Below are positions 51,501 through 63,500 of a stretch of DNA of 64,000 nucleotides, piece after piece. Source of the stretch: Nocardia pneumoniae NBRC 100136 (GTDB taxonomy: Bacteria > Actinomycetota > Actinomycetes > Mycobacteriales > Mycobacteriaceae); NCBI RefSeq assembly GCF_000308755.1, contig NZ_BAGF01000017.1, positions 1 through 64,000 on the forward strand. Reading direction: 5' to 3'. Both the position numbers and the translations under genes were made by a program. Position 1 is the first letter of the stretch; each line of letters begins with the position of its first letter. The notes beneath the pieces are model-generated. The model made no database searches and was not told the DNA's origin. It saw only the letters and a program-made list of their open reading frames with translations.

Positions 51501-54500
51501 AGCTGCTGCATGACGCGCAACGGGAGTGGGCCGACGCGGCGCTCGTCGCGGCGGTCACCCTGGGGGAGGAGGACGAGACCGTCGCCTTCGATCGGGCCGA
51601 GGCGGACGGCACGATGTTGGCGCAGGGGGTTGCGGCATGGAACGCAGCTATTCAGTCGCGTACCCCTTATGGTCGGCGGCCCGCCAACCACCTGTTCGGA
51701 ATCGGAACCGGCGCGGAGGCTGTGCGGCATGCGGTCGCCGACGGCCGATTGGCGAACGATATCGACTCGGCCGATCCTGCCGACCAAGATGTCGAAGACG
51801 CGCTCGGGGGCATGATCGACGAAATCGACCTGGGTGCTGATCTCCACGACGGCCTGGCCGAATACTTGCGGCAGCCGCCGGAGGACGAGAACCTGCCCGC
51901 GAATCTCGAATTGGGCGTCGCGCTGGCCGAGCTCCGGGACGGTGCCAGGGAGTTGCGTGCGGGGAGCCTGGTTTTCTCGGACGATGTGTCGATGTCGGCA
52001 CTGCCTGCCGAGCTGGTGCGCTTGCGGGCCATCCGCGAACAGCTGGCGGCGGACAACGCCGCCCTGCTGGGGGCGGACCTGACCCCGGAACGGGTTGTGG
52101 AGCTGATCGCGGAACTGGAAATGCCGTTGCAGGCCGACGGGTACGACCGCGGCCAGCTGGACGAACTGGCGAGCCAGAAACTGCAGCGAGGGGATACCGA
52201 TGCCCTCGGGGTGAGTCTAGAGCTGCGCAGGCTCGACGAGATGATCGCCGACGCGACCGAATTGCTGGACGCCGACGCTCGGGTTCGCAAGCTCGATGCG
52301 CTGGAAGCAGCACTGCGGGCGGTGTATTCCCGGCGTGAGGCGGCGTATGCGGCGATGGGCGCAGGGGAGCAGGAAGCCGCTGCCGCGTATCAACTGTGGG
52401 CCGCGGAGTTCCGGCGGTTGCGGGCCTGGGCCGATCGCCTCGACGACTTGGCCCGCAGCAGCGGCTACATCGACGGTCAGATCGAGGAGCTGCACCAGCG
52501 GATTCGTGCGCTTCCCCTGCGGAGCAGCGGGCTCACCGAAGCGGACGTGTTGCGGCTGGGCCCGGAGGCATTGCGTGAGATCCGGGACATGGCACCGGAT
52601 ACCGAACAGTTCTGGCGATTGGACTCCGTGGTCGATATCGCCGGCGAGCTCAACCAGCTGTACTCGTTGGCCGCCGGTCTCGAAGGCGAGTTGCGCTTCG
52701 GTATTCAGGCCGCGACCACGCCGGGCAACTGCGCGCCGGCGATGGTCCGGTTCATCCAGGAATTCATCGCAGGCGCTCTCGGGTATGCGCCGGATCTGCC
52801 CGAGCTCGACGACAGCGATGTCATAGACCTGCAGGGCGTGCGTGAGGACGCGATCGCCCGGGCAGTGGGCGGGGATTGGCGGAGGTTCGGTTCGCTGCGT
52901 GAGGTGATCGAGCATGTCCGGCAGAACGGTGGTGCGGTCGCTGGGGCCATGGGTTTCGGGCGGATGGGTGCGCACGCCTTCGGGGTGAAGCGGATCGAGT
53001 CCGGTCCCGATGCGGGCAAGGTGGTGGTGTTCGAAAAGGTAGACGACGTCGAACACATCATCCCGGAAGCCGATCTCGAAAGGTGGCTGCAGGCACGGGA
53101 ACCGTTGGTATCGGACGTATTCGGCATCGTCATCGGCATCGACGGGCGTCCGGAGATTCCCTTCGTCGAAGGCCGGAGCAGGGCGGATCTCATCGCCCGC
53201 GGCGAGGCGCCGGACGGCTTCATCCGTGGAATTCCGGAGCCACCGCATCCGTCGCTCGACGACCAGGCTCACGCGGATCTGGTCGTCGAACGCACGGAAG
53301 CACTGGAGGCCGTCCAGCAGGCAGCCCAGAAACTGCAGGTACGGCTGACGGAGTTGCTATCGGCGCGCGGACATGAGGCCGAATTGCGGCGCCTGGACGA
53401 GGCGAATGTTTCCGAGCACAGTGCTCAGGCGTTGCGGGATGCGGTGCGGCGCTATCACCTGGCGGATCAGCTGGTGGGGTGGATCGAGGAATTCCGCAAC
53501 AAGACCGAGCCGCCGGTGATGGGGATAACCCGGCTCCAGCTACTCGGTGACGTGGTCACGCGCGCGCGGCATTATGCGGATGCGCTGCGGGATCTGCGGC
53601 AGTTAGCAGCCGGCGTGGCCGACATCGACGAGTTGCGGTCGGATCGGTATGAATCCGAGTTGACCCGGGTGGGCCGAGAGGACCGGGACGATCCGCTGGT
53701 GCAGTCGGCGCGTGCCTACCGCGCGGCAACCATCGTCCTCGACCGCATGCGGCTGCGGCTCGCCGCGCACGATGCGGGCCCGGTGGCCGAATACCAGAAC
53801 ATCGGATGTCTGTCGCCGGTCGCTGTCGTCGAGGACCCGGCGGCAGGCCTTGCCGACAACCGCGATTCGGCTTTCGATGCGATTCGGGCGCTGCCGGCGG
53901 ACGCGAGCCCTGCGGATCCGGATCTCGTCGTGTCGCTCCTCTCGACGCAGGTGGACTCGGTGGACAAGGTCGCGGCGGCGCTCCGGGACCGGCTGCGGGA
54001 GTTGGGATGGCGTGACTCCGACCAGCTCGACGCTGCGCCCGAATTGGTCCGTCGAGCCGCGCACGCCGTGCTGAGACATTTCGAAGATGCTTCCAGCGCG
54101 ATCCACAACGAAGTCCGGATCGAGCTTCGGATATCCACCGGACCGGACGGCGCCCGGTCCCTGCGGGTATCCGTCTCCTGTGTGTACGGCAGGTTCTACG
54201 AACCGCTTTACCGAGGCGAATCCCCGGCCTCCAGGAGTTTCGACAGTGCGAAAGTGGACCCCGCGGTGGCGGAGCCGTTGGTGGCAGCCACCTCCGGGAG
54301 CGTGGAACCCTGGGGCGAAGTGTGGGCGGAATTCACCGAGACGTCGCCAGCGAAATCGGTTCCCGACAATAGTATTCATGATACCGGCGTCGTGTCGGCG
54401 GAGAATGCGCACCAGACCAAGGCGCGCATCGTCCGGGAACTCTACGAGGACCATCACATCCGAATCTACGGCTGGGACGATCCGGGTGTCGAGGTGCAGG

Positions 54501-57500
54501 CCGTCGCATCCATCATTCGCGCGCTGCGCGACCGTATCGCCGAATACGGCCGCCGGGGCAGCCTGCGCGAAGTGCACATCGTCGATATCGACAACGCGCA
54601 CCGCGATCGCGATGCCTTGGGGCTCGCGATGAAGAGCGGATCGTTTTCGTCGATCCAGATCGAAATAGTTGCCACCGTCGACCTTGCCCATGCCGCGGAG
54701 TTGCTGGAAAGATCGAAGGATTACTACTTCTGGACGTATTCGACGGAAGACCTCTTCTATCACGTCATCAGCCACGAATGGATCCACGTCGTCGATTTCG
54801 ATACCGACGAGCGGCTGCGCGGGCTGCTGCCGGAACGCATGGTCGGCAGTTTCCAGAAATTCGCCGCGCATGGTGTATTCCCGCCGGACTTTACGCCGAA
54901 CAAGTATCAGGATCTTCTGCCCGGCTATGCCAAGGATGACGAGGACGACACCAAGCTGAATCCGCCCGAGGCGCTGGCCGAGGGCGCGTTGGGCGGAATG
55001 TTCACGCCGCTGAGGCTGCTCCACCCGGCGCGGGACCTGCACTGGCTGTCGGTGCGGCAAGACGATTCGTCACCGGTGGACACCTTGGCGCGGTGGCAGA
55101 AGACCCGCATCGCCGTGGACATGGCGCTGCTGAAGGAGGCGAATCGGCGCAAGCGTCTGCTGGGCCGGCTGTGGCGGCGAACCCCCGTACTGTCGCCGGC
55201 CGAGGGCGACGGACTCGCGGAGTACGACTCGCCGTTCGACAGGTGGTCGCCCAACCAGCCGCCGGACGAGTCGTCGTGGTCGCACGCCAGAAATCAGTGC
55301 GCGCCACTTGTACTGGCGGATATCCGGCACGAATTGGACCGCGACGACATCACAATCCCGATAGCCGACCCGCTGTTGGGCATGACTGTCCGTGCGATCG
55401 AGAAGATTCTCGGCGGCCGAGCTCAGCAGCTCGCCGATCTCGACGACGCGGTTGCCCGGCTGAAAGCTTGGGGCAAGGAACTCGACGATCAGCAGCCAGG
55501 CAGCGGCAACGGCGTCGGCGTGATGATCTTCCAGCCGACCGCGTCCGGCCGGGAAGGCGACCTGGGCCACGCCTTTTGGCTGGTCCGCCGGATCGACAAG
55601 GCCGGCCGGGAATGGATCGAGCTCCGCGACCCCGGTCGCGGCGATCTGAAGCCGAGCTTTGTTGTGCCACCGGACGCGTCCGGAAAGCCGGTATTCGGCA
55701 TGTTCCTGGACAAAGCCGGGCAGGCGGTCCCGGTCGGCGACGACAGCCACACCAGCCCGCGCGCCGACTTCGCCGTCGGCCACAGCGACATGCCCGCCGA
55801 GCGTGACGCCGCCCCCACCGCCCTGGAGCAGGAGCTCGCTGAAGGCGCCTGGAGCGCAATGCGACTGAATGTCAATGACCCCGATACCGGGCAGATCGCG
55901 AAATGGTGGGATGCGCTTGCGGATGACGTGAAATGGGCACTGGTGCGGGTCATGCCGGCGCGAATCGTCGGCCTGGACGGAGTCGCGTATCAATGGCGGC
56001 ACGAGGCGAATCTGCGGATGCTCGTTCGTGAAGCCGCCGAACTGCGTGTGCGCGGCAGCCACCTGCGGGCGGCGCAGCTGGCGGCAACGGCACAGGTGTT
56101 GGCCGAGGTCGATCAGTGGGCAGACGCGCATCTGGCCGGCAGTCCGAAGGTCTATGCGGCGGCACTGGATCTGCGTGATCTCGGGAACACGGGCCGGCAA
56201 TTCGCTGTGCTCGGGGACGTTCAGTCCGCTGACGAAGTGGCGGTGGTCGTGCTGGACGGGCGCGCCACCCCGGCGGCGCTGCGGATGGGCCTCCAGCGAG
56301 CGGCGGATTACTTGAAAATGCATGAGGGCTCCGACGAGAAGCGTGCGGCGGTCGTGGTGCAGGGGCCCGAGCCGAGTCGGATAGCACACGACCTTGCCGG
56401 TCTGCTCGAAATGCCGGGGGAATCGAGGTGGCAGCGGAAACTCCGGTTCGTCGTCGACGACCAGGGTGCGGCGACAGCACGTGCCGCATTCGACGACTGG
56501 CGTTTGGCGCGCCTCGGCCACCGCTTCGAACAGGTGCCGCCCGACCCGCGAGCGCAGCCCGAGACGCGTACTGCGGCGCCTGCTGCCGCCGGCTCCGCCC
56601 CGGAGGTGCTGGACCAAAGCACGCACGCCCGTGACGAGGGCAACCTGGGTCCCGCCTTGGCTGGGATGCGTCGTAATGCCCAGCGGCAGCGCCAGTCGAT
56701 GCACGACAGCGTCGTTCAGATGTGCAAGGAGTTCGAGGAGGATCTGCATCGGAAGGTGGACGTTGCGGAGCTCTTGCGTCCGGACTCGGATACCCGGCAG
56801 GAATGGAACAACCGCTTCGTCCACGCGCGCGATGATCTGGCGCGGCTGCTCGGCATCGAGCCAGAGGAGTTCGTCGACGACAGCCGGCTGCGGCGCGAGC
56901 TCACGAAACTGATCGGGCGAACGGATAAGTCCGCGGGATTGGCCGATGCGGAAAAGCAGGTGATCAGGCATCGCAACCTGGTGGTGACGGTCAACAACAT
57001 CGACGCCCTCGACACCGACGTTCGTCGGATCAGCGCGCTGGAATACAAGCTCTACGTCGCTCGGGCGCGACTCGACCAGGGCACCGCCTCGGCCGACGAA
57101 CTCCAGCCGCTGTTCGACGAGGCCGCGCGACTCGAGGCGGCGGCCCATACGGTCTGGGTAACCGAGCAGCGGCTTGCGCGCAGCAAGAGCATGTACGGTC
57201 CGACCTGGGTGCGCGGTAAAGAGACCGACAGCACCAAATACGAAGTGCTGCCCGGGGATTTCCGCCCCGGTACGGACAACGTTGCGCGACTGCGCGGCAT
57301 GTTGTTGCAGACACAGCTGGAACTCGGCGGCGCGTTCCTCGACGTGGATCCGACCACTGTGCCGCGGTACGAGCTGGCGGAAATGGCACCGGTCGCGCCG
57401 CTTCCGGAGCCGCCGGAGAACGATGCGGCGCTGTCCGACTACTTGGATGCCCTGTCGAGGTCGTTGTGGGCGGACCGGAAAGCGGAGCTGGTCACCCGAT

Positions 57501-60500
57501 TCCTGGAACTCGGCGGGCTACTCGAGGTGATCGATCACACCGCCGAGCTCGACGAGCAGATCGCCGAACTGAATTCCGGACTGGAAACCCTGACCTGGGA
57601 ACCGATCGACACTGGAATCATGTCCGGCGTCACGCTGGGCGACGGGCTGCTCTGGTTCCACGACCATCTGGTGGCACAGCATGCGGATCAACTCGACTCG
57701 CTGCACTTCCAGAACTTCAAAGAATTCGATGTCGATCCGTTTGGGCTCGATAGTGGGGTGTTGGGTCGACTGCGTGACACGAGTGCCCAACTGCGTACGG
57801 AATTGGCGGCACGTCTCGACCTGTCACCCGCAGACCTGGCGCAGGAGCGGCTGAGCAAGCTCATCTCCGAGTTGCCGGACGATCACGCGGCCCTCGATGA
57901 TCTGAAGAAACTACGCAGTCTCGACCCGCTGATCGAGAAAGTCCATCAGGTCCTCGTCACGACGATGGTGATCCGAGAGGTGCGCGCCCTGGAAGCCGCG
58001 CATCGGCGGGCATACATCCAGACCACGGTGTCGAAGGAACGGTACTTCGCGCTGCACGACGAACATGTGCTGCGATTCCCGCAGGATATCGAGCACCTGC
58101 GTCCGGGGCCGCAGAAAGAGGTCCTGAAGCGGTTGCGCGCCGCGCAGGTACAGGCGCGTGCAGAACTGGACGGGGCGTCGGCGGAGGACCGAGCCACGGC
58201 CGAGCAGCGCTACCAGGGGCTTACCGACCTGCTCGAGGTCGCCAGCGGACGCCAGCAGCAGCATCGACAATATAAGCGTCTGCTGGAGCGCCTGCGTCGG
58301 CTCAATGACCACGCTCTGGACCTTCGGCGTCAACAGGCTCGGGTTCAGGAGAACGATGGACTGCTCAAGACGCTGGGTAACCGAGCCCTGGCATGGGTGT
58401 ATTGGGATACCACGCTGACGGAATTGGTCGGCATGCGGGACCAGGAGCAGATGCGACTGTCGCGATGGCTCCGGATACCGCGGGCGGAACTCGGGCTGGC
58501 GCGGGTGCGAAAGCTGCTGACCGATCCCTCTGACCGTATTCTCGCCGAGCACCCGCACGTCCGCGCGGTGGCGCAGCGGTTCGTGGTGCTGGACGACATG
58601 CTCAGCATCTTCGTTGAGCGCGAAGCCGTGCGGACCGACCGCGACCGCCTCCAAGCGGCAATGGTTGCCGCCCTGGCGAATCCGACGCTGATGGATATCG
58701 ACGGCGGTGCCACCTACAACTGGCCCACTACGGTGCCTGCCGCGCTACGGGGCGGCCCGATGAACTGTGCCCCGTTTGTGGTGCAGCAGATGGCCGAGTT
58801 CGTGGCGCGGGTGTCCAACGGTGACCGGGCGGTCCCAGGGATGGTGGACAGCCCGCTGATCGACCTGTACGGCGTGGGCGAGCGGAGCTTCGCCGGGGCG
58901 TTGGGTGGTGATTGGCAGGGTTTCGGCACGCTGCGTGAGGTCGTTGAATACGTCCAGCGCGGCGGCGTCAACGAAGGTGGAGCTGTCGCCGGCGCAATGG
59001 GATTCGGGCGGGCCGGATGGCATGCGTTCCAGGTGGAGATGGACGCCGGCGGCGAAGTCGTGGTACGGGAGCGCGTCGACCGTGTCGACCATGAGTGGCG
59101 CGGTGCGGATGTCGAAGTGTGGCTGTCCGAGCGCGAGCGGATGGGCGTGTCCCAGGTAGCCGGAATCGCCTTCGACCGCAACGGGGAACCACTCATCCGG
59201 TTCGTCGAAGACGACCGGCTGGTGGATGTCGCGCAGGTCGCTCCGGACGGACCGATCGGTCACTTGCCACGTGACCGGTCGCCGCCGGGGTCGGCGACGC
59301 TGGATGAGCCGGAGCTCGCTGGAGATGTCCGGGGCTCCGCGAAGCCGGATAAGGCCGAGCGCCGGTCCGATATGGCCGTCGGCCAGTCCGATGGCAGGCC
59401 CTCGTGGCTGCGCGAGACTGCGGCGCAGAAGATGCGGCACGGGATTCTTACTGTCTTCCACGCGATCCCTGGACGATCGGGCAGCCTGGAAGCCACCGAA
59501 CTGGCCGCGGCGAGTGAGCCGGAGCTGAACAACGCATTCCGGCAACTCGAACCACACGAGCAGCGGTTGCTGCTACGGCGGTTCCGTCATGGGGAATCGG
59601 CTGAGGACGTCGCCGCGGAAATGCGCCAGCCGGTGGACGTATACCGCGCCAGGGAACATCGCACGGTGACCGCCCTGGCCGAGGCTGTGACCGCGGCAAA
59701 GCATCCCGAGTTGGCCGTCCTGTGGCGGGATCGGCGGATGTTACCCGGGTTGCTCGGCGCGGCAGCGATTGTCGTGAAAGCGCACCTCGACGACTCCGAG
59801 GTGTTCTGGAGTTCATTGGAATCGTTGACAAACGAGGAACGTGCCGGTCTGGAGTTCTTCCTGCAGGCGCGGACGCCGCAACAGGTCGCCGCCGAGACCG
59901 GCGGCGACCTCACCGAGATAAGGATGGCGCGGGCGGCTGGGATCCGTCGAGCGGTCGAACTGCTCAGCGCTCGTCCCGCAGCGGAAACCGCTGGTCTGCG
60001 GGTCGCCGAATTAATTGCGGCGGCACGGGATGCCGACAGTACTGCCTTCGCAGCGGACCCTGCCGCAGCCGTGATTGCGACGTTGCGAGATCACGCTGTC
60101 CGCGAGTCCGCTGCACTACTCGGCGCCGATCCCGAGGCCGTGTGGCTTACTCCCGACGAGGCACGGCACCTGATCATGGCGTTGCAGCAGGTCGACCGGG
60201 TAATGCTGGGACGTGCCTTGCAGATGGTCCCGGACGGCGAGGCACGCAAGGTCATCCGGCGGCGGGTCCGGGCGGGTCGGTCGGTCGCCGAGACGGCTGC
60301 CGAGCTGGGTATTACACAACATCGGGTCGAGGTTCAGGAGGCCCGCGCACTGGCGAGTCTGGCAGCCGGGATCGCCGGGTTCCGCACGCCCACCAACGTT
60401 GACGACATACGTCTGGTGTCGGCGTTGCGCGAGGACGCCGACGGCATCCGTCGCATCCTCCAGCGGCTCCCCTCGGACGAGCGGACCGTGATCGACCGGT

Positions 60501-63500
60501 ATCTGCGGGGGCAGTCGGACAAGGATGTCGCGGCGGAGCTGGCTTACGATCCCTCTTGGACCCGGCGGCTGCGACATCGCGGCATCCGGGAGTTGTTCGA
60601 GATGCGGGCAAGACCGGTCACAAGGTTGCAACACCTTGCGGTGCGCCGGGCGATCGAACTCTTCGGTGTAGAGCCCAAGATCGGGTGGGTCACCGCGGAC
60701 GAGGCGTGGACCATGCTTCAGTCGCTGGGGCAGGTCCACGAGGCGCGGTTGCGGGACGCCATGCAAATGCTGAATCACGACAAGCGAAGTCAGGTCATCG
60801 AGCGGCGAATCTTCCAAGGGTTGTCGGTCGCCGAAACGGCCGCTGCGCTGAAGCTGACCGAGAGTGAGGTTCGTACCCACCAGGCCGATGCGGCGGCGTA
60901 CTTCGCTGACCGCATCGCCGGGTTGTGGGTGTGGAAGCCGCGCGGTGCGGCCGGCCCGAAGGTCATCGAAGCGTTGAACAATGCAGTCGATGACTTCCGG
61001 CAATGCCTTGCCCTGCTCTCGCCGGACAAGGCGACCACGGTCATACGGTTCCTGCTGGGCTGGTCTGATACGGAGATCGCGGGCGTACTGGGTGGGAATC
61101 TCGCCGCGATCCGGAGACTGCGGCAGCGGGCAATCACCGAGTTGGCCGAACTGCTGGAGACCGCGCCCGCGGACCGGAAGCCCCAGCGAGTTATCCAGCG
61201 CAGCACCGGCGTGGCTGTTGCCGTAGCGGAGAGCACGGCCTATCGGCGATCGGCGACCGTTGGAATGCCGGAAAAGCTACGCGGGCTGATGAACTGTGCG
61301 CCGATTGTGGCGAATTCGGGGCGAGAGTTCGTCAAGCGATTGACCGGCAGCGTGCCGGATGCGCCCGCGCTCGTGGACAGCCCGCAGGTCAAGCTCAACG
61401 GTGTCCGCGAAGACGAGCTGGCGCGGGCGCTGGGCGCGGACTGGCATGAGAACGGTTTCGGCTCCGGCGCCGACGGCCTGCGTGAGGCGCTGCGAAGGGT
61501 CGAGGATCGCGAGGCCGGATTCATCGCGGGGGCAATGGTGTTCGGGAATGCGGGCGCACATGCCTTCTCGATCGAGCGCACCGCCGACGGTAAAGTGGTG
61601 ATCACCGAGAAGATCAACGGAAGGAAAAAGACCTGGTCCAGTAAACGGGGTATCCGGCAGTGGCTCGCCGAGCGAAGCGAGTGGGAAATCACCCAGGTGC
61701 ACGGCATCGTCATCGGCATCGACGGTCGGCCGGAGGTCGAGTTCGACGAGGACCGCGACCGCGCCGAGGTCCTCGGCCACTCCGCCCCGGCGGTGCCCAT
61801 CGGCGGTCTGCCCGGTGGTCCGGCCGGGAAGTCGGGAGCGGGATCGGAGGCCAACGCTGCCTTCGGGCCGAAACGCGGGCTGCGCGACCAGGATGGTCGG
61901 CCGGTTGAGGAGCTCACCGAACCCGAGCGGGCGCAGCGGTTGGTCGGGGAAACCCCCTCGGCCGCCGGGGTCAGCAAGAGGGGCGCGTCCCACGACCGCA
62001 ATGAGGACGCGATGGTGGTCGTGGAGTTCACCCGCGACGGGAATCCGGTTGTGGCCGCCGCGGTGTTCGACGGGGTGGGTGGGGCGCCGGACGGCCACCG
62101 CGCGGCACAGGAGGCGGCGGCCGAGCTCGGCGCGTACCTGGAAGAGCATTGGCCACGGGCGCGGTTCGGGCCCGAGCTCACCCGAGAGGCGGTGCTGCGG
62201 GACGCGCTGCACCATGTCCAGTTGAAGGTGCAGGCTCTGGGGCGGCGGCCGGAGTACGCCGACCACGAGGACAAGCCCCAGTGCACGGTCGCGGTCGTGG
62301 TCACGGAACCGGATCGGTTGACCGTCGGGTGGGTCGGGGACAGTCGAGTGGGCTGGGTGTCCGCCGACGGTCGGCATGCGATCTGGTTGACCGACGACCA
62401 CTCGTCCATCCGGATGTTCGCGAAGGAAAACGGACTGACCGAGCGCCAGGCGCTCGAACGGAACCCGTGGCTGGAGGGTTACCGGCACGCCATCGAGTAC
62501 GCCCTCGGACGGGAGGGCCGAATCCCGGTGGGGCCGGGCGAACAGATCGAACCGGGGGAATACATCACGACTGTTCGGGTGTCGGATGACATCGACGCGC
62601 CCGTGATAGCCGAGGACGGCACGATCACGGTGCCGCGCGGCGGTTTCACGGTGACGGTCACCGACGGCGCGGTGAAGACGATGTCCGGCCCCCAGGTACT
62701 CGGCGAGGCCGTCGGCCGTCATGCCGGTGACCGGGGCGCGATCGCGGCCGAGCTGGTCAACCGGGCAGATGCCGAAGGGGAGGCCGACGACATCACTGTC
62801 GTGGTCGTGCCGGACCCGGTCGGCGCCGAAGCCGCGCGGACCGACGACATGGTGGTGATGTGGCTGGGCAACAACAGGATCGAGTTGACGCCTGGTAGGC
62901 CGGTGACGTTCGGGCGCGGCGACATCGAGCACGAAGGCCCGTTTCCGAACCCATTCCAGGATATGGCGCCCGAGCATGTCACCTTTGGGGTGGAGCCGGA
63001 CGGACGTGTCTGGCTCGAAGACCTCGGGACGCCGGGCGGCACCGCACTCGTCCCCTACAAGCTCGGTCTCGTCCCGGTCGAACCCGGCCAGCGGGTGTAT
63101 CTCAGCGGGCACGAAACGGTGTATTTGGGTACGCGTTTCGCCGTAATGCCGAGCATCTTCCATCCTTCTGTGGCGGCGCCATTGCCCGAGCACGTGGCGC
63201 GGGGCCGCGACCTGCTGGCCGATCTGAACTATGGTGCGGTCGCCGCGATGTTGCGCCCCGACCTTCCGTTCGATCCCGGGTTGACGGAAATAGCCCGGTT
63301 GCAGGGATTCGCCGAGCTGCCGACGGTGAAAGACCCGACCGGCGTCGACGCAGTGGTGGCCGCGGGTGGTCGAGAGTTCTTCCGGGGCGTCACCGATCCG
63401 ACACAAGTCGAAGAATTCGAGTCGGGCCGGTATTTTGCCGGCAAGCCGGTGGAAGGGATCACCTCTGGCAACGGAATCTACGTGTCGAACCGCGAAGCCA

